DNA of 64,000 nt from Linnemannia elongata (Eukaryota > Mortierellomycota > Mortierellomycetes > Mortierellales > Mortierellaceae). The notes below the pieces were generated by a model. That model was not told the origin of the DNA, did no database searches, and was given only the letters and a program-made list of their open reading frames with translations. Position numbers and translations under genes: made by a program. The stretch covers positions 868,001-932,000 of the forward strand of contig JAXBDG010000007.1 of the NCBI GenBank assembly GCA_036320915.1, in the 5' to 3' direction. Shown piece after piece: positions 22,002 through 35,356 of the stretch (position 1 is the first letter of the stretch; each line of letters begins with the position of its first letter).

Positions 22002-23218
22002 ATGCGCATTTCTGCCCCAGTTGTCCTCTCACTTGCAGGTATGCCATGTACCCTGCTCATGCACCCTGCTCATGCACCATCCAATGCACCCCTAAGTCGA
22101 GTCAAGACGATCTTACCCTGACCATCCATTTTATTTTGTGATAGCTCTGCCTCTGATGGCTGCTGCTCAAAGCCCCTCAGTTAACTGGGCCGACTTCTTA
22201 ACCTCCTGCCAGACTCCCGGACAGATCGCTCTCACCTATGTAAAAACATTGCCTCTTTCTCATTTTTCATTTCATTCATTCCATGCAGGATGAACAAAAC
22301 ACCCCAATTATTTCTCAATTCCAATCTAATCGAGCATCCTCAATGAACATTAAACACCTGTTTTTGTAGAGCGAAGGGCCTTCAGAGGCAACGATGGAGA
22401 TGCTCCAGACCCTCAAGGACGCGCAAGCCAAGGTGACCTTCTTCACGAACGCGACATGGCTCCAATACATGCAGTACGCTGGAGTAACTCGCCACGCCTA
22501 CATGGACGGCCACCTGATTGCCATGACCTACCGCCTGCCATCCGACACCTCCAAAGGTCTGACCAACAACGAGATCAAGGAGGACATTGGCCGTGCTTCG
22601 CGCACAATCCAGGATCTGATCGGCGTCTATCCCAAGTACATGAAGGTCCATGAGGCCAGTGTCAAGGACCCACGTCTGCTGGACATTGTCAAGTCGATGG
22701 GGTACACCCTCGTGGGCTTCAACTTGGACGAGTACGACTACAAGTACAACACCCTTGACAAGGTCGGTCAGATCGCCGAGGTTTATAACTCGATCTTCTC
22801 CAAGCAACAGGAGGCTTATGGTCGCAAGGCATCTTACATTGTTACGGGGTATGATGTCCCCACCACGGGTGCTGCGGCGGCGCTTCCAAAGGTTATCAAC
22901 ACCATTAACGCTCATGGGTATGATATGGTCCGTTTGGATGGATGTGTGAACGACAAGTACCCCTACAAGAAGGACCCCATCAAAGACAATGGATATGTGA
23001 ACGACGCAAAGTCATTTGGTGGCCAGGAGTACAAGCATGGGCAGGTTAATGTCAACGTCAACAACTACAGCCCTACGGCGGGAAAGGGCCCTGGACAGGG
23101 CAGTGCTAGCAAGGGGGCTACTGGTGGTGATCACCTTGCGTCGAGTGCCACCAAAATGACCGGTGTTATGTCGACCATGCTTGCCATCCCTGCCGTCCTG
23201 ATCTCCTTCTTCCTCTAG
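22002..23218 (+). CDS. Chitin deacetylase-like (NodB fold) GPI-anchored protein, catalytic motifs lost
   Basis: Three exons (22002-22038, 22145-22239, 22370-23218) give 326 residues. A signal peptide (MRISAPVVLSLAALPLMAAAQ) and a C-terminal hydrophobic tail after a G/S-rich stretch (MLAIPAVLISFFL) indicate a GPI-anchored wall or surface protein. The frame and scaffold match the fungal polysaccharide deacetylase family: QIALTY, VTFFTNATWL, GVTRHAYMDGHLIA, LTNNEI, LIGVYPKYM, MGYTLVGFNLD and ALPKVINTIN. The active-site motifs are altered. TYDDGP is TYSEGP (residues 43-48), the HTxxH metal motif is MTYRL, the R-P-P-Y-G segment is KVHEAS, and the LHHD-type motif is VTGYD. Deacetylation of chitin is therefore unlikely; carbohydrate binding is a possible remaining role. 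No stop or frameshift interrupts it, so this is a pseudoenzyme rather than a pseudogene. Confidence 0.9.
22052..22079. repeat. Short tandem duplication in intron 1 of the deacetylase-like gene
   Basis: The 14-base unit ccctgctcatgcac is present twice in direct succession within the intron. Confidence 0.8.
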
Positions 23219-23803
23219 AGTTCAGCTCTTCACGTCGTTTTTCATTCCCTCCCCTTTCTGTCCATTCTGTACCCTGTAATTTCCAGTCTACTTCCTTGTA
23301 ACAAATAATCGTAGTGGATATCTTTTCCCCTCCATTAAATAGAAAAGAATAAAAAACAATGTTATACTTTATAGGCAATCACTTTCCGGTGTCATGGGCT
23401 CTGCTGTGCGTGGTACACGTCGACTCTCTATCATTCTCTTTGGACGCATGCATACATAGATGTTGGCGGCGTGAGTGATTCTCACTTTGTTTCTGTGCCC
23501 GATGATGAATCGCGATCGATTGGCCAATCATGTTGCGTTGAGATCGCCCATTTTATCACCTATGACTCTTCAACAACAAATTCTATTTCCCTCTCTTCGT
23601 TTCCTTTTTTTCTTTTTTCTTTTCTGCTCTCACTCATTTCTCTACTCATCGTCCATTCTTTTTCTCTCTTCCTCATCACCCCTCACCCCACTAGACGATT
23701 CAACTCGTTCATATTCACTTGTTCCCTGTGCCAACACCTTTCCCTCACTTTCCTCTTTACTCTTCTCGGCTCATTAACACCAACGCCTGTTCTTCTTTAC
23801 ACC

Positions 23804-26580
<2,777 letters not shown>

Positions 26581-26739
26581 AGGCTGTCTCATGGGGTAGA
26601 TTTATTAATACCTCCTAAATAAATAGAATGTGTGACGGTGGACATAAAGCATTTATTTGAGAGATTCTCGCGTTTTGCAGGGTACCTACTTGCTCTTTTG
26701 CACATCGTTTTTTTTTTCTATTTGCATCACGAAGACATC

Positions 26740-27988
26740 ATGTCAACAGTATATAAGTTCGGACCTCACACCATCAGCGCAGGACAGGTCTTCCTCAAGA
26801 CACAGTATTCCCTCGGGCTCGTCAACCTGAAACCGATTCTCCCGTAAGCATGATCTGTGTTCATCGCCGCATTGCGAAAAAAAAAGAGGGTTGCATTGAT
26901 GCATGAGAAGAAAGTCAAAAGTTAGACAATGACCGAGAAAGGGAGACAAACAGAACCCAACTCCAGTGGAATAACCCATGCTGATCACCATAATCCCACC
27001 CTTGTTTCCGCGTCTCATACTTTTCTATACCCTTGGCGTCTTGATACTAGTGGTCGTGAGTACTTCATTCCTCCTGCCCCCCTGGGACATTTGTTTCGTA
27101 TGGATGATATTATGGATATGTGGACCAGCACTAGGATCTACGGAAATGACTGACCCATAGAAGCCTTACCCATTCATTCTTTCACATGTCTTCTGCTCTT
27201 GATGGGGAAAAGATGTCTTGGTGGTCTGCAGACGTAATGTCCCACGGTTTCTTGACCTCAGTCCTGAAGAGGTTCGTCCTAGATGTTTACTATTAGAATG
27301 CGGATGTATCCATGGTGTTTTCGGTGTTCAGCGGTATCAATTGACAAGAGAAACCTCGTCTAGTCAGCTACACAACTGTTTTTTGACCTTTCTCCTTGAT
27401 TCTTACGTGATGGATCGTTCACCAGGTCAGCGATATGTTTCAATCGGCGCAGAGGATAGGCAAGGTCATCGAAAAGGAGTATGACGCGACGTCATTGACG
27501 ATTGCTTGCCAGGTAAACATTGAGAAAGTAGCGTGTGTGCCTTTTTACCCTAGTTTAGCATTGGAAAAGGATTCGTTTTGTACTAATGCTCAAATCGAAC
27601 TATTTGTCTTTCGTCTTAGGATGGACCCGCAGGTATGGATCACAGCACCACGGAACTCACACATCAACCCAAGTTCTTGTCTGCAGAACAGCCCATCTAA
27701 CACCTTGCCATCTTTACGCGATACTCATACCATTTAGCTGGTCAAACTGTACCCCACTGTCATGTCCATGTGATCCCTCGCCGCCTGGGCGACTTTGTCA
27801 ACAACGACGACATATATGAAAAAATCACGGCCCACTCGAGCGAGCTGTTGAAGCATCCCGAGAGGGTGGCTACTGTCCTGAGCAACACTGTGGCCAACAA
27901 GGGGGTTGATAATGAGGATAGACTGCCCCGGACTGAGGAGGAGATGGCTCAAGAGGCTGCGCGGTTAGAGTCCCTCTTGTCGTCCTAG
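26740..27988 (+). CDS. FHIT-type HIT hydrolase (bis(5'-adenosyl)-triphosphatase), six exons with two micro-exons
   Basis: Exons: 26740-26843, 27051-27055 (5 nt), 27213-27271, 27426-27512, 27620-27632 (13 nt) and 27738-27988. Total is 519 nt, giving 172 residues. Residues read [29 protein letters not shown], then GH (from the micro-exon), [54 protein letters not shown], then the histidine triad HCHVHV (His96, 98, 100) and IPRRLGDF. This is the FHIT/Aph1/Hnt2 branch, which splits Ap3A/Ap4A. All catalytic histidines are present. The micro-exon is needed both for the PGH segment and to restore frame; intron 3 has an atypical donor (gttcgt). The start codon lies only 160 bases after the MTHFR stop on the same strand. 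Confidence 0.9.
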
Positions 27989-27999
27989 AGAGATGGCAA

Positions 28000-30985
28000 G
28001 GCTAGATTAACGAGACCCTTTCGTGGTATGATGCGACAGAAGGCTAGTGTATTGACCAATTATAAATGAAATTGTTAGTGCTTGCGAGTGTTTTGTTTTT
28101 GTCCGTGGTCATTCGAAGGAAATGAAAGAGAACCAAGTAACGGAGTTGGGGTATGTTTTCATTTTGAAAGAGCGCTTAAAGGCGAGAGGGTACGAGCGGC
28201 ATTGTACGTACATGCAAGAGAGGAGGTCGAGTGATGAATGGAGTGTAAGGAGAAAAGGAAAACTTACAAAAAGAGTAAGAGAATAAAGACAAGGAAGAGA
28301 GGAGAGGAGCATTGGTGGTGGTAGTTTTTAGGGTTTTTTTTTTTGTTTTGTCGGCTCTGGTAAAACCCTGTTTGTTTTTGCTTCATCAGCAGCAATTCAA
28401 CCATGGAACGGATTAAACAAAGAAGAGCAGAAACGAAGGAGAAGAAACCAAAGGCCTCTCTCGATAGATCCCTCCTCCTCGCTCTGTAGTCTGTTTTGTT
28501 TGTTTTTGTGTCAGGTAAGGAATAGGAGGACAGGGCACGCAGACGAAGAGCTGCCTCTTCAATTGCATGTGCTTTCAATTTTCTCTCCGGAGCAATTCAT
28601 CCTCTCCTCTATCCAAAAGGAGAATTATTTATTCGTTTTGCCTTTTGGTAAGCAACACCGTCCAACGAACGAGAAATAAGGTTTTCCATAAGAATGAGTG
28701 AGAGTGAGTGGTGACTAAAGGAAAGAGTGAAAGAAAGGAGTGGATCCGTCTCTCTGACTCTCTCATGTACTCACCATATTTTTTTTGTTTGTTGGGTGTT
28801 GAATGGTTGCACCTGACGCTTTGCTGAAGGGGTCGAGTAGAAGAGAGAAAAAGGAAGGTGGGAAAAAAAGTGCGATCGATGAAAAGGATGGACGCAGAAA
28901 AGAAGGAAGGAAGGAGGGAAGGAAGGAGGGAAGGAAGGAGGGAAGGAAGGAAAACGGTCCTCTTGGTTGGTGCAGTACTCACTTACTTTCTGTTGGGTTA
29001 ACATTCCTTGATGCACGACGATGGATACACTTTGGCCCTTTTGTTTTTCGTACCCCCTAGACCTTGGTCAGTTGTCCGTTTGCTATGCGGGCTCGCTTAG
29101 GGGTTTTTTCTTTCAAAGGGAGAGAAAGAGCGAGGAAGGTGGCATGTTTGCTATTTCATTTTCGTTGTTCATCCTAATCCTTTTGCCTAGCCTAGTCCTT
29201 TCTCTGTTCAAATGAGCCTCTCAGAGCTGTCGAAACGAATAATTTTTGTATATCATGCGCCCCGGAGATTTGATTTGCGCCAATCCCAACTGAAAACGAA
29301 CACAAAAAATGTTTCTTTGCTCGCCGCGCCGCACCACCTTTTCTCTCTGTCTCTGTCGTAAATGACATGACATGACCTTGCCTCAATAGAGTTTTCTACT
29401 GTCAAATGATATAGTTTGCTTTGAAAGTACAGCAACTTTTGTGATTCCTGTTGTACTTCGTATCGATATGAGCTCGACCCTCCCTCTCTGTCATTCATCC
29501 ATCCAGACTCAAGCTCAAGCCAATAAAGACCAGTGAAAGGACAGACAAAAGGCGATCCTTGATTCCATTTTTGTTTTTGACTTTCTACTGGGGTTGAGTG
29601 GTTTTCATAGCCTTCTTTGGAAGGCATTCCTCAAGATATTTCCCGCCCCCGCCTCTGACCCCAGCCCCTGAAAGGATCGACTACCTGGGTTCACATTTTT
29701 TGTGTTGGTTAGCATTCTTTGAACTACACGGGTTCGGAAGGAAAAGCAAGTGGAACGAAGGATGCCTGAGAGAATGGAGATACCGGAGACTCGTGAGATG
29801 CACAATGAACGAACGAACAACAAAACAATAAAACAACAAAGCCAGAAGTGGCGGTGGCATGTGGGGTCAGAAGGGTCATCCCTGTAAAGTAATGGGCCAC
29901 GAGAGGTGAGAGCAAGAAGCAAGATCGATACGGACGTTTTTTTTTTGTTCGTTCGCTCGATTATCTTCATCAGCCAAGGTAAGGGGGGAGGGTGTGCATG
30001 CCAAAACAACAACAACGTCAACAAAAAAGTTTTTAAGCGCAAACACATGCTTTTCCATTTTGCTGCATCTAAAACAACAAGACGCTTCTTTTTTTCCATG
30101 CGTGTTTTGCACCACTCGACCGTGGAGAGGAAACGAGTTACAAAAGAGGCGCGAGAGAGTATGCGGGGTAACACTCTTTGAAAGAAGGGAGAAGGAGAAG
30201 GGGTCTTTCCTCCAAACACCTGCTTTTGAAAGAACATCAAAGAAGCAAAGAAAAGGGGGAGAAGAGGAGAGGAGTTAGTGTGGGGAAGGGAGCATTGGCA
30301 AGTTCTCGAACAAAAATGCAAAAAAGAATAGAGGCCAGGGTGTTTGGGATTGGGATCAATGCGAAAAGGAGAAGATGGGAGTCAAGGGAGCCAAGGGAGC
30401 CAAACATTTTTCTCAGAGTAAGAAAATTCGAGAAGGAGTAGCGGGGAGTAGAGTAAACGAGGTACTAGCTATCCAAGGGTGAGAAAGAGAGTGAGTAGCG
30501 TTGAGGGCAAAAAGTGGTAGGTATTGTAGTCCTACCCCAGGTGGAAGTTGCTCGCTTGAATGTATGTACCGCCCAAGGTATGATACTTTTCTCGGTTGTT
30601 GTTGGTGTTGTTGGGTACCAAATTCAAACGGAGAAAAGTGCAATGCAGCATTTTCTTCCACTCGTCCCTGTCCCTTTTGGCCAAAGTAGCGAGTTTTTGT
30701 TCTCAATTTCCACCCCTTGTTACTTCTGTTGCTGTTCACCTCTCCCCTTCTTCCTCTCTCGTTCACTTTTCCATTGCCCTTTCCAACCCTTGACTTGATC
30801 CTCGATGGTCTCTCCTCCCGTTGTCTTCCGCGCCCCTCTTTCTTTTATCCTTTACTTTTATTCCCTTGGGATTTGGGATGGGTGAGGTTTTGTGCAAGGG
30901 TGCCAAGTGTAAGGAGCTAAAGGTCAAGAAAGAACCAATCGCATCAACCGAGCTTATTTATTTTTCCTCCTAATGTATGTAATGT
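28000..30985. other. Intergenic region without supportable genes
   Basis: About 3 kb between the FHIT-type gene and the bZIP promoter. Open frames here are shadows of G/A-rich or C/T-rich DNA. It contains a GGAAGGAGGGAA-type tandem repeat at about 28906-28951. I see no RNA gene. Confidence 0.55.
28906..28951. repeat. Purine-rich ggaaggaggga tandem repeat
   Basis: About four direct copies of a 12-base unit (ggaaggagggaa and close variants) on the plus strand; all-purine DNA. Confidence 0.8.
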
Positions 30986-30990
30986 ATGAA

Positions 30991-30996
30991 GAGTCA
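30991..30996 (-). promoter_or_regulatory. Possible Gcn4-type site (TGACTC) upstream of the bZIP gene
   Basis: gagtca on the plus strand reads tgactc on the other strand, the core half of the general-control element. It lies about 170 bases before the TATA box of the bZIP gene, where autoregulation would act. Short motif, so chance occurrence is likely enough to keep confidence low. Confidence 0.25.
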
Positions 30997-31160
30997 GGGA
31001 TTCTTTACGCTGTTCTAATTCAGTCGATCTGAATACTGTTATGTCTATCGGGCTGTTCACCGTTTTGTCCCTGAATCATTATCCTCGTCGTTCATCAAAG
31101 GGAGGGCCGAGACACTTTTCTCTTCTCTTTGAACGAAGAACCGATATACTTCGGTTTTCA

Positions 31161-31167
31161 TATAAAA
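31161..31167 (+). promoter_or_regulatory. TATA box of the Gcn4-type bZIP gene
   Basis: tataaaa followed by gggagg, then a C/T-rich initiator stretch at about 31190-31235. It places the transcript start near 31200 and a leader of about 600 bases before the coding ATG, which fits a uORF-regulated gene. Confidence 0.6.
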
Positions 31168-31375
31168 GGGAGGCGGTCGATCCCCTCACCTCGTCTTTTT
31201 TCCCTTTCAACTCCACTCCTCTTTTCTCTCTCGTTACAAACAAACTAAAACAAAAACAACAACCACAACGCCTCAACTGCCAAACGCAAAAAGACTATTT
31301 GCTTCACTTTCAACTTTTTTTTCTCTTTTTATTCTTCTTTTTATTATAACCTTCAAACAACGATCGATCGCCAAG

Positions 31376-31396
31376 ATGTCACCCATTACCATTTAA
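31376..31396 (+). promoter_or_regulatory. uORF1 of the bZIP gene (MSPITI)
   Basis: A six-codon frame plus TAA, with A at -3. It contains the first ATG after the TATA box. Confidence 0.7.
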
Positions 31397-31580
31397 ACGC
31401 TTCAAATACACAGCCTCCCTTTTTTACAACTTCTACAAACCCAGCCTCAACAGCCAACCTACAATAGCCAGTCCTCCTCAGCTCAACTCATTTTTCAGCT
31501 CAACAGTCTTTTCTTAGCCTACAATCAGCCATTCAACAAACAACCAACATCTGTTTATTCAGCCCCTATCCAAAACAAAA

Positions 31581-31694
31581 ATGGCCTTCCCTTGTCCCAG
31601 AACTACTACTCGTGCAGCAACAAACAACTACTCCAGATTCACTCAACCAAAAACCTCCTTTGATAGACACCGACCCACCCAACAACCATCTTAA
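31581..31694 (+). promoter_or_regulatory. uORF2 of the bZIP gene (37 codons)
   Basis: Starts MAFPCPRTTT and ends in TAA, with A at -3. The stop lies 97 bases before the main ATG; 184 bases separate uORF1 stop and uORF2 start. These are the only two upstream ATGs in the leader. Confidence 0.7.
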
Positions 31695-31791
31695 AACACC
31701 CACATTTTTTTCCCCTTGAATATTTTTATTTGAACCCACCTGTCTTTATCCATTTCTCTTCAAACTTATTGTTAAGATACCACACAACAAG

Positions 31792-33692
31792 ATGAACAAC
31801 CACCAATTCTCTGCATCGCCCATGGGCGCTATGGTCAACTCGACCACCGGCTCGCTTAATTTTGCCCCGTCCTACCAAGGTAATTACTCGTATACAACTT
31901 GGAGACAAAGAGTTAAAAAGAAGGCAAACGCTGTTTATAGGCTCTCTTTTTATACATTTTTTGCACCCCAGGTCTACAACCCAACAATCGACAAAAAAGA
32001 CTCATTTCTGGGAATGAGCAAGATGTGTCAATCACCTGACTTGACGCATCCATGTCATTTTTCATTGGGGGAGTGGAGCTAAAAAAAAAAGAAAGGCCTG
32101 TGCCTCCCGCCGATATTGTAGTACCTGAATGAAGATGATCACCCAAAAGCTAAATAATTCCCCTTCATGTTTGACTTTGGCTAACTGTCTCTGTTTCCTC
32201 TTTCTTCTTCTCTTCTTCTTCTTGCTTACTCGCAACCCCACCTTTTTTTCTTTATATAGACAAGAAGAGCGCGGGCCTTCGCTCCCGACAGAGTTTGCTC
32301 GACTTTGGCAGCAACATCAACACCAACAGCAGCAACAGCAACAGCAACAACGTGGACGTCACATTCGGTCCAACCCCCGAGATTGCCTCTTCACTGTTCG
32401 ACGACTGGCTCTCGAGCGACCTCCAGCAGGCTGGATTTGTGGTTCCGACCGAGTACGACGACTCTTCCTCCTCTGATTCTGAATATTCTTCGGCCTCGCC
32501 TGCCTCGTCGCACCAGCACAGCCACAGTCCTATCCTCCTCCCCACCAAAAAGGAGGAAGAATCGCCTGTCGTCGGATTCGCCTCTTTGGACAGAGACCTT
32601 CTCATCCAATCTCCTCGCCAAGGAATTGACTCAACTATGTCGTTCTTCCCGGACTTGACGCAGACCGCTTATGGACGGGCGTTGGCTGCTTCCGCCAACC
32701 TTACTGCTCTCGCTCAACAACATCAGCAACAACAGCAACAACAACAACATCATCATCAACAGCAACAGCAGCCCCAGTCGATGAACCCATTGGGCATGGC
32801 CTCACTTGCGGGGTTGACACCCGAAGCTGTTCAGCAGGCTGCCGCGGCATTGAACATTCCTTGGAGCAAGTCTCTCGAACAGGCTGTCCTCGCCCAGTCC
32901 CTACTTGCCTCCTTTGCCGCTGCTGCTTCCTCCTCATCTTCCCCCTCCTCGCCCAACAGCATCACAGCCCCCCTTCTCCGTCAACAACAACAGCCTCTGG
33001 CGCCATTGATGCCCAAGCAAGGAGCAAGCATGACAGTGGCGCACGATCTCGCCATGGACATCTCCCCACCTGGCACGCCTCTCATGCCAACCATGTCCAT
33101 GACAATGTCAAGCCCCAGTCCCAAGACCCCGACCATGTCCTCTTTCTCCTCCGAACGCGCTTCTTCCGTCATCGGCTCCCCTCCCCCATCCCACCACCAT
33201 CCTACTTTGGCTCCCGCAACAACGACTACCCCAAGACTGTCGATCCTGAGCAGCTCCCAATCCTCCCTCTCCCTCCCGGGCGCATCCTCCCCCGTCATCA
33301 AAGCCACGACGTACAAGAGCACCTACCGCTCCGCTTCCCTCTCATACTCCAAGCGTGACCGCCCCGAGTTCGAAGAGCCCCCTTCCGTCCTCGAAGGCAA
33401 GGACCTCTCAGAGATGGACGAGGTCTCCCTCAAGCGCGCCAAGAACACCGACGCCGCTCGCAGATCCCGCCACAAGAAACTGATCAAGATGGAGAGTCTT
33501 GAACAACGGGTTGCGGAACTTGAGGTCGAGAACTCGATGTTTGAGAGCAAGTTGAATGAAGTCGAGTTGGAACGGAGTCTGTTGGCGGATAAGGATTGTA
33601 TGCAGCAAGCACGGATCCAGGAGTTGGAGCAGCAGCTTCTTTTGGCTGCCGCGGCTGCAGGGCAACAGCAGCATCAACAGCATCATTACTAG
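31792..33692 (+). CDS. Gcn4/CPC1-type bZIP transcription factor
   Basis: Exons 31792-31879 and 32260-33692 give 506 residues. The C-terminal bZIP (about 419-475) has LKRAKNTDAARRSRHKKL as basic region, the NTxAARRSR signature of Gcn4, Cpc1 and CpcA, followed by a leucine zipper (MESLEQRVAELEVENSMFES...). The N-terminal part is acidic and disordered, with EIASSLFDDWLSSDLQQAGF near residues 60-80 resembling the activation segment of this family. There are Q/H runs at about 170-190, S/P-rich stretches with TP and SP sites, and a Q/H tail after the zipper. Known orthologues activate amino-acid synthesis genes under starvation and are controlled by translation through upstream ORFs; the leader here shows that arrangement. 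Tail-to-tail with the DHBP synthase gene, 180 bases apart. Confidence 0.92.
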
Positions 33693-33874
33693 AGCATTAG
33701 TTGTATATTTTCTCCCTCTCCCTTTCCTATTGCATTTTTCATCACTAAAACGTATTATTTATCACACACATTTCATTCGTCCGGTCAATGGTCAATGATC
33801 AATTGGGAAAAAATGTGTATAATCAACAAATGGTAATACTTCTACTCTCATGTCAACTATTCCAATGAGCTGCC

Positions 33875-35356
33875 TTAGAAGTTCTCTACGAAGCCATGGT
33901 CCTGTCGGTACTTGATAATATCCGCAATAGTAACCAACTTGATGCCATGCTCCTGGGCAAACTTGTAACAATCATCCCGACGCGCCATTGACCCATCTCT
34001 ATCATTGACCAGCTCACAGATAACAGCCACAGGCTGAAGACCGGCCAATTTGCACAGATCGACCGACGCCTCAGTGTGGCCGAACCGGTTGATCGATCCA
34101 CCCTCGGCATAACGCAGAGGAAGGACATGCCCAGGCCGGTTAAAGTCCTTGGCGGTCTTTGTGGGGTCGGCCAGGGATCGGCAAGTGAGGGCGCGATCGT
34201 GGGCAGAAATTCCGGTGGTGGTGTTGTGAGCATAGTCGACGGTGATCGTGTAAGCAGTCTTCATCAGCTCCTGGTTGTTGGGGACCATCAAGGGCAACTC
34301 GAGCTCCTTTAGCCTTTCAGGTGCTGCTGGTACACACACGTATCCGCTGTTGTAGGAGTGAAAAAGGTAGGATGGTTAGTATGTATCACGTGTGAAGTGA
34401 AAGTACCCATGGTACTTTTTTTTTTTGGTTCCCAGCCGGCCGCTGCTTGCGGAGCAAACTGCAATGACAGCCTGGGAAGATTTGCTGAGCACCATCCCTT
34501 TAAGTTCCCACAGTGTTGCAACTTTCTTCTTGGTAACTGTCATTCCCCTTTACTGAAGGGTAGCCGATAACAGCACTAAGGTCTCTTCTTTCTTCTCCGA
34601 TTTATCCACAAGCACCTGAAATCCAATTGTTCCTGAACAGAGGAAGACAGAAAGTAACTCACCTAGAGTATCTGATGAGGAAGGCCATCTGCTCGGTGGT
34701 GATCTTCTCTGCAGCCATTATCAAGTCGCCTTCGTTCTCACGATCCTCATTGTCGACCGCAATAATGAACTTTCCATCAGCTATTGTTGAGTAGAACGTA
34801 ACAGATCGATGTTAGAATGGGTCAACGTAGAAAAGGGTGAGAGTAGGGAAGACAAGGAATAGGGGAGGGGGGGGGGGGAAGTAGTCCAGTAGGTGGAGTC
34901 AGTGGAAGAGTTCGAATCCATTCCTTCCATCGTTCCATTGTCCTACTCCTGATCAGTTTTCTCTCATTCTGGGCTCCATCTGACAAAAGAGTTCGTGAGA
35001 AGTTCCTTTGTTCCTGATGAGCAAACACTGTTCTGTGTCCTGAGTGTCGACTCCCTGGTCCTACTTCGTCTCCTTTGATACCGCTGACCCATTTTCTATT
35101 TCCTGAAAGTGCTGAAGGAAAAGGGCCGTAGACGGCGAATAGCACAGCTTCCGTTCGGTTGGTTGCTGTGTGTGTCTATGTGGGGCGTGTGGGGTGTGTG
35201 TGTCTGTCCAACTGCCAAAACTGCGCAGTGGTGGATCAGACAGGCTCGTCTGCCTAACCGTCCCTGCTTCGCAAATAGTTAAAAATTTGTGTTACCGATG
35301 TCCTTGATGGCATCCTCAATGGAGTCAAAGTGAACGTCTGGGATATCCTGGACCAT
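33875..35356 (-). CDS. RIB3: 3,4-dihydroxy-2-butanone 4-phosphate synthase
   Basis: Converts ribulose 5-phosphate to formate and dihydroxybutanone phosphate for riboflavin synthesis; Mg-dependent and normally a homodimer. Exons 35296-35356, 34663-34780 and 33875-34346 join in frame to 216 residues, the usual size of the monofunctional fungal enzyme (no GTP cyclohydrolase II domain). Signature blocks: [16 protein letters not shown] with the acidic metal/substrate loop, [48 protein letters not shown] and [19 protein letters not shown], and the [16 protein letters not shown] end. Intron 1 (515 bases) is long for this window and follows only 20 codons. No riboswitch-like element was seen in the introns. 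Confidence 0.95.
34861..34878. repeat. G-rich run in intron 1 of the DHBP synthase gene
   Basis: aggggaggggggggggggaa on the plus strand, thus a C run on the sense strand of the intron; a possible quadruplex in the antisense strand. Confidence 0.7.

Noticed and set aside
28906..28951. Regular repeats considered as a CRISPR-like array
   Set aside because: Units are contiguous with no spacers; this is a simple tandem repeat in a eukaryotic genome.
34905..34925. agttcgaatcc, resembling a tRNA B box, in intron 1 of the DHBP synthase gene
   Set aside because: The T-stem does not pair and no A box or acceptor stem was found.
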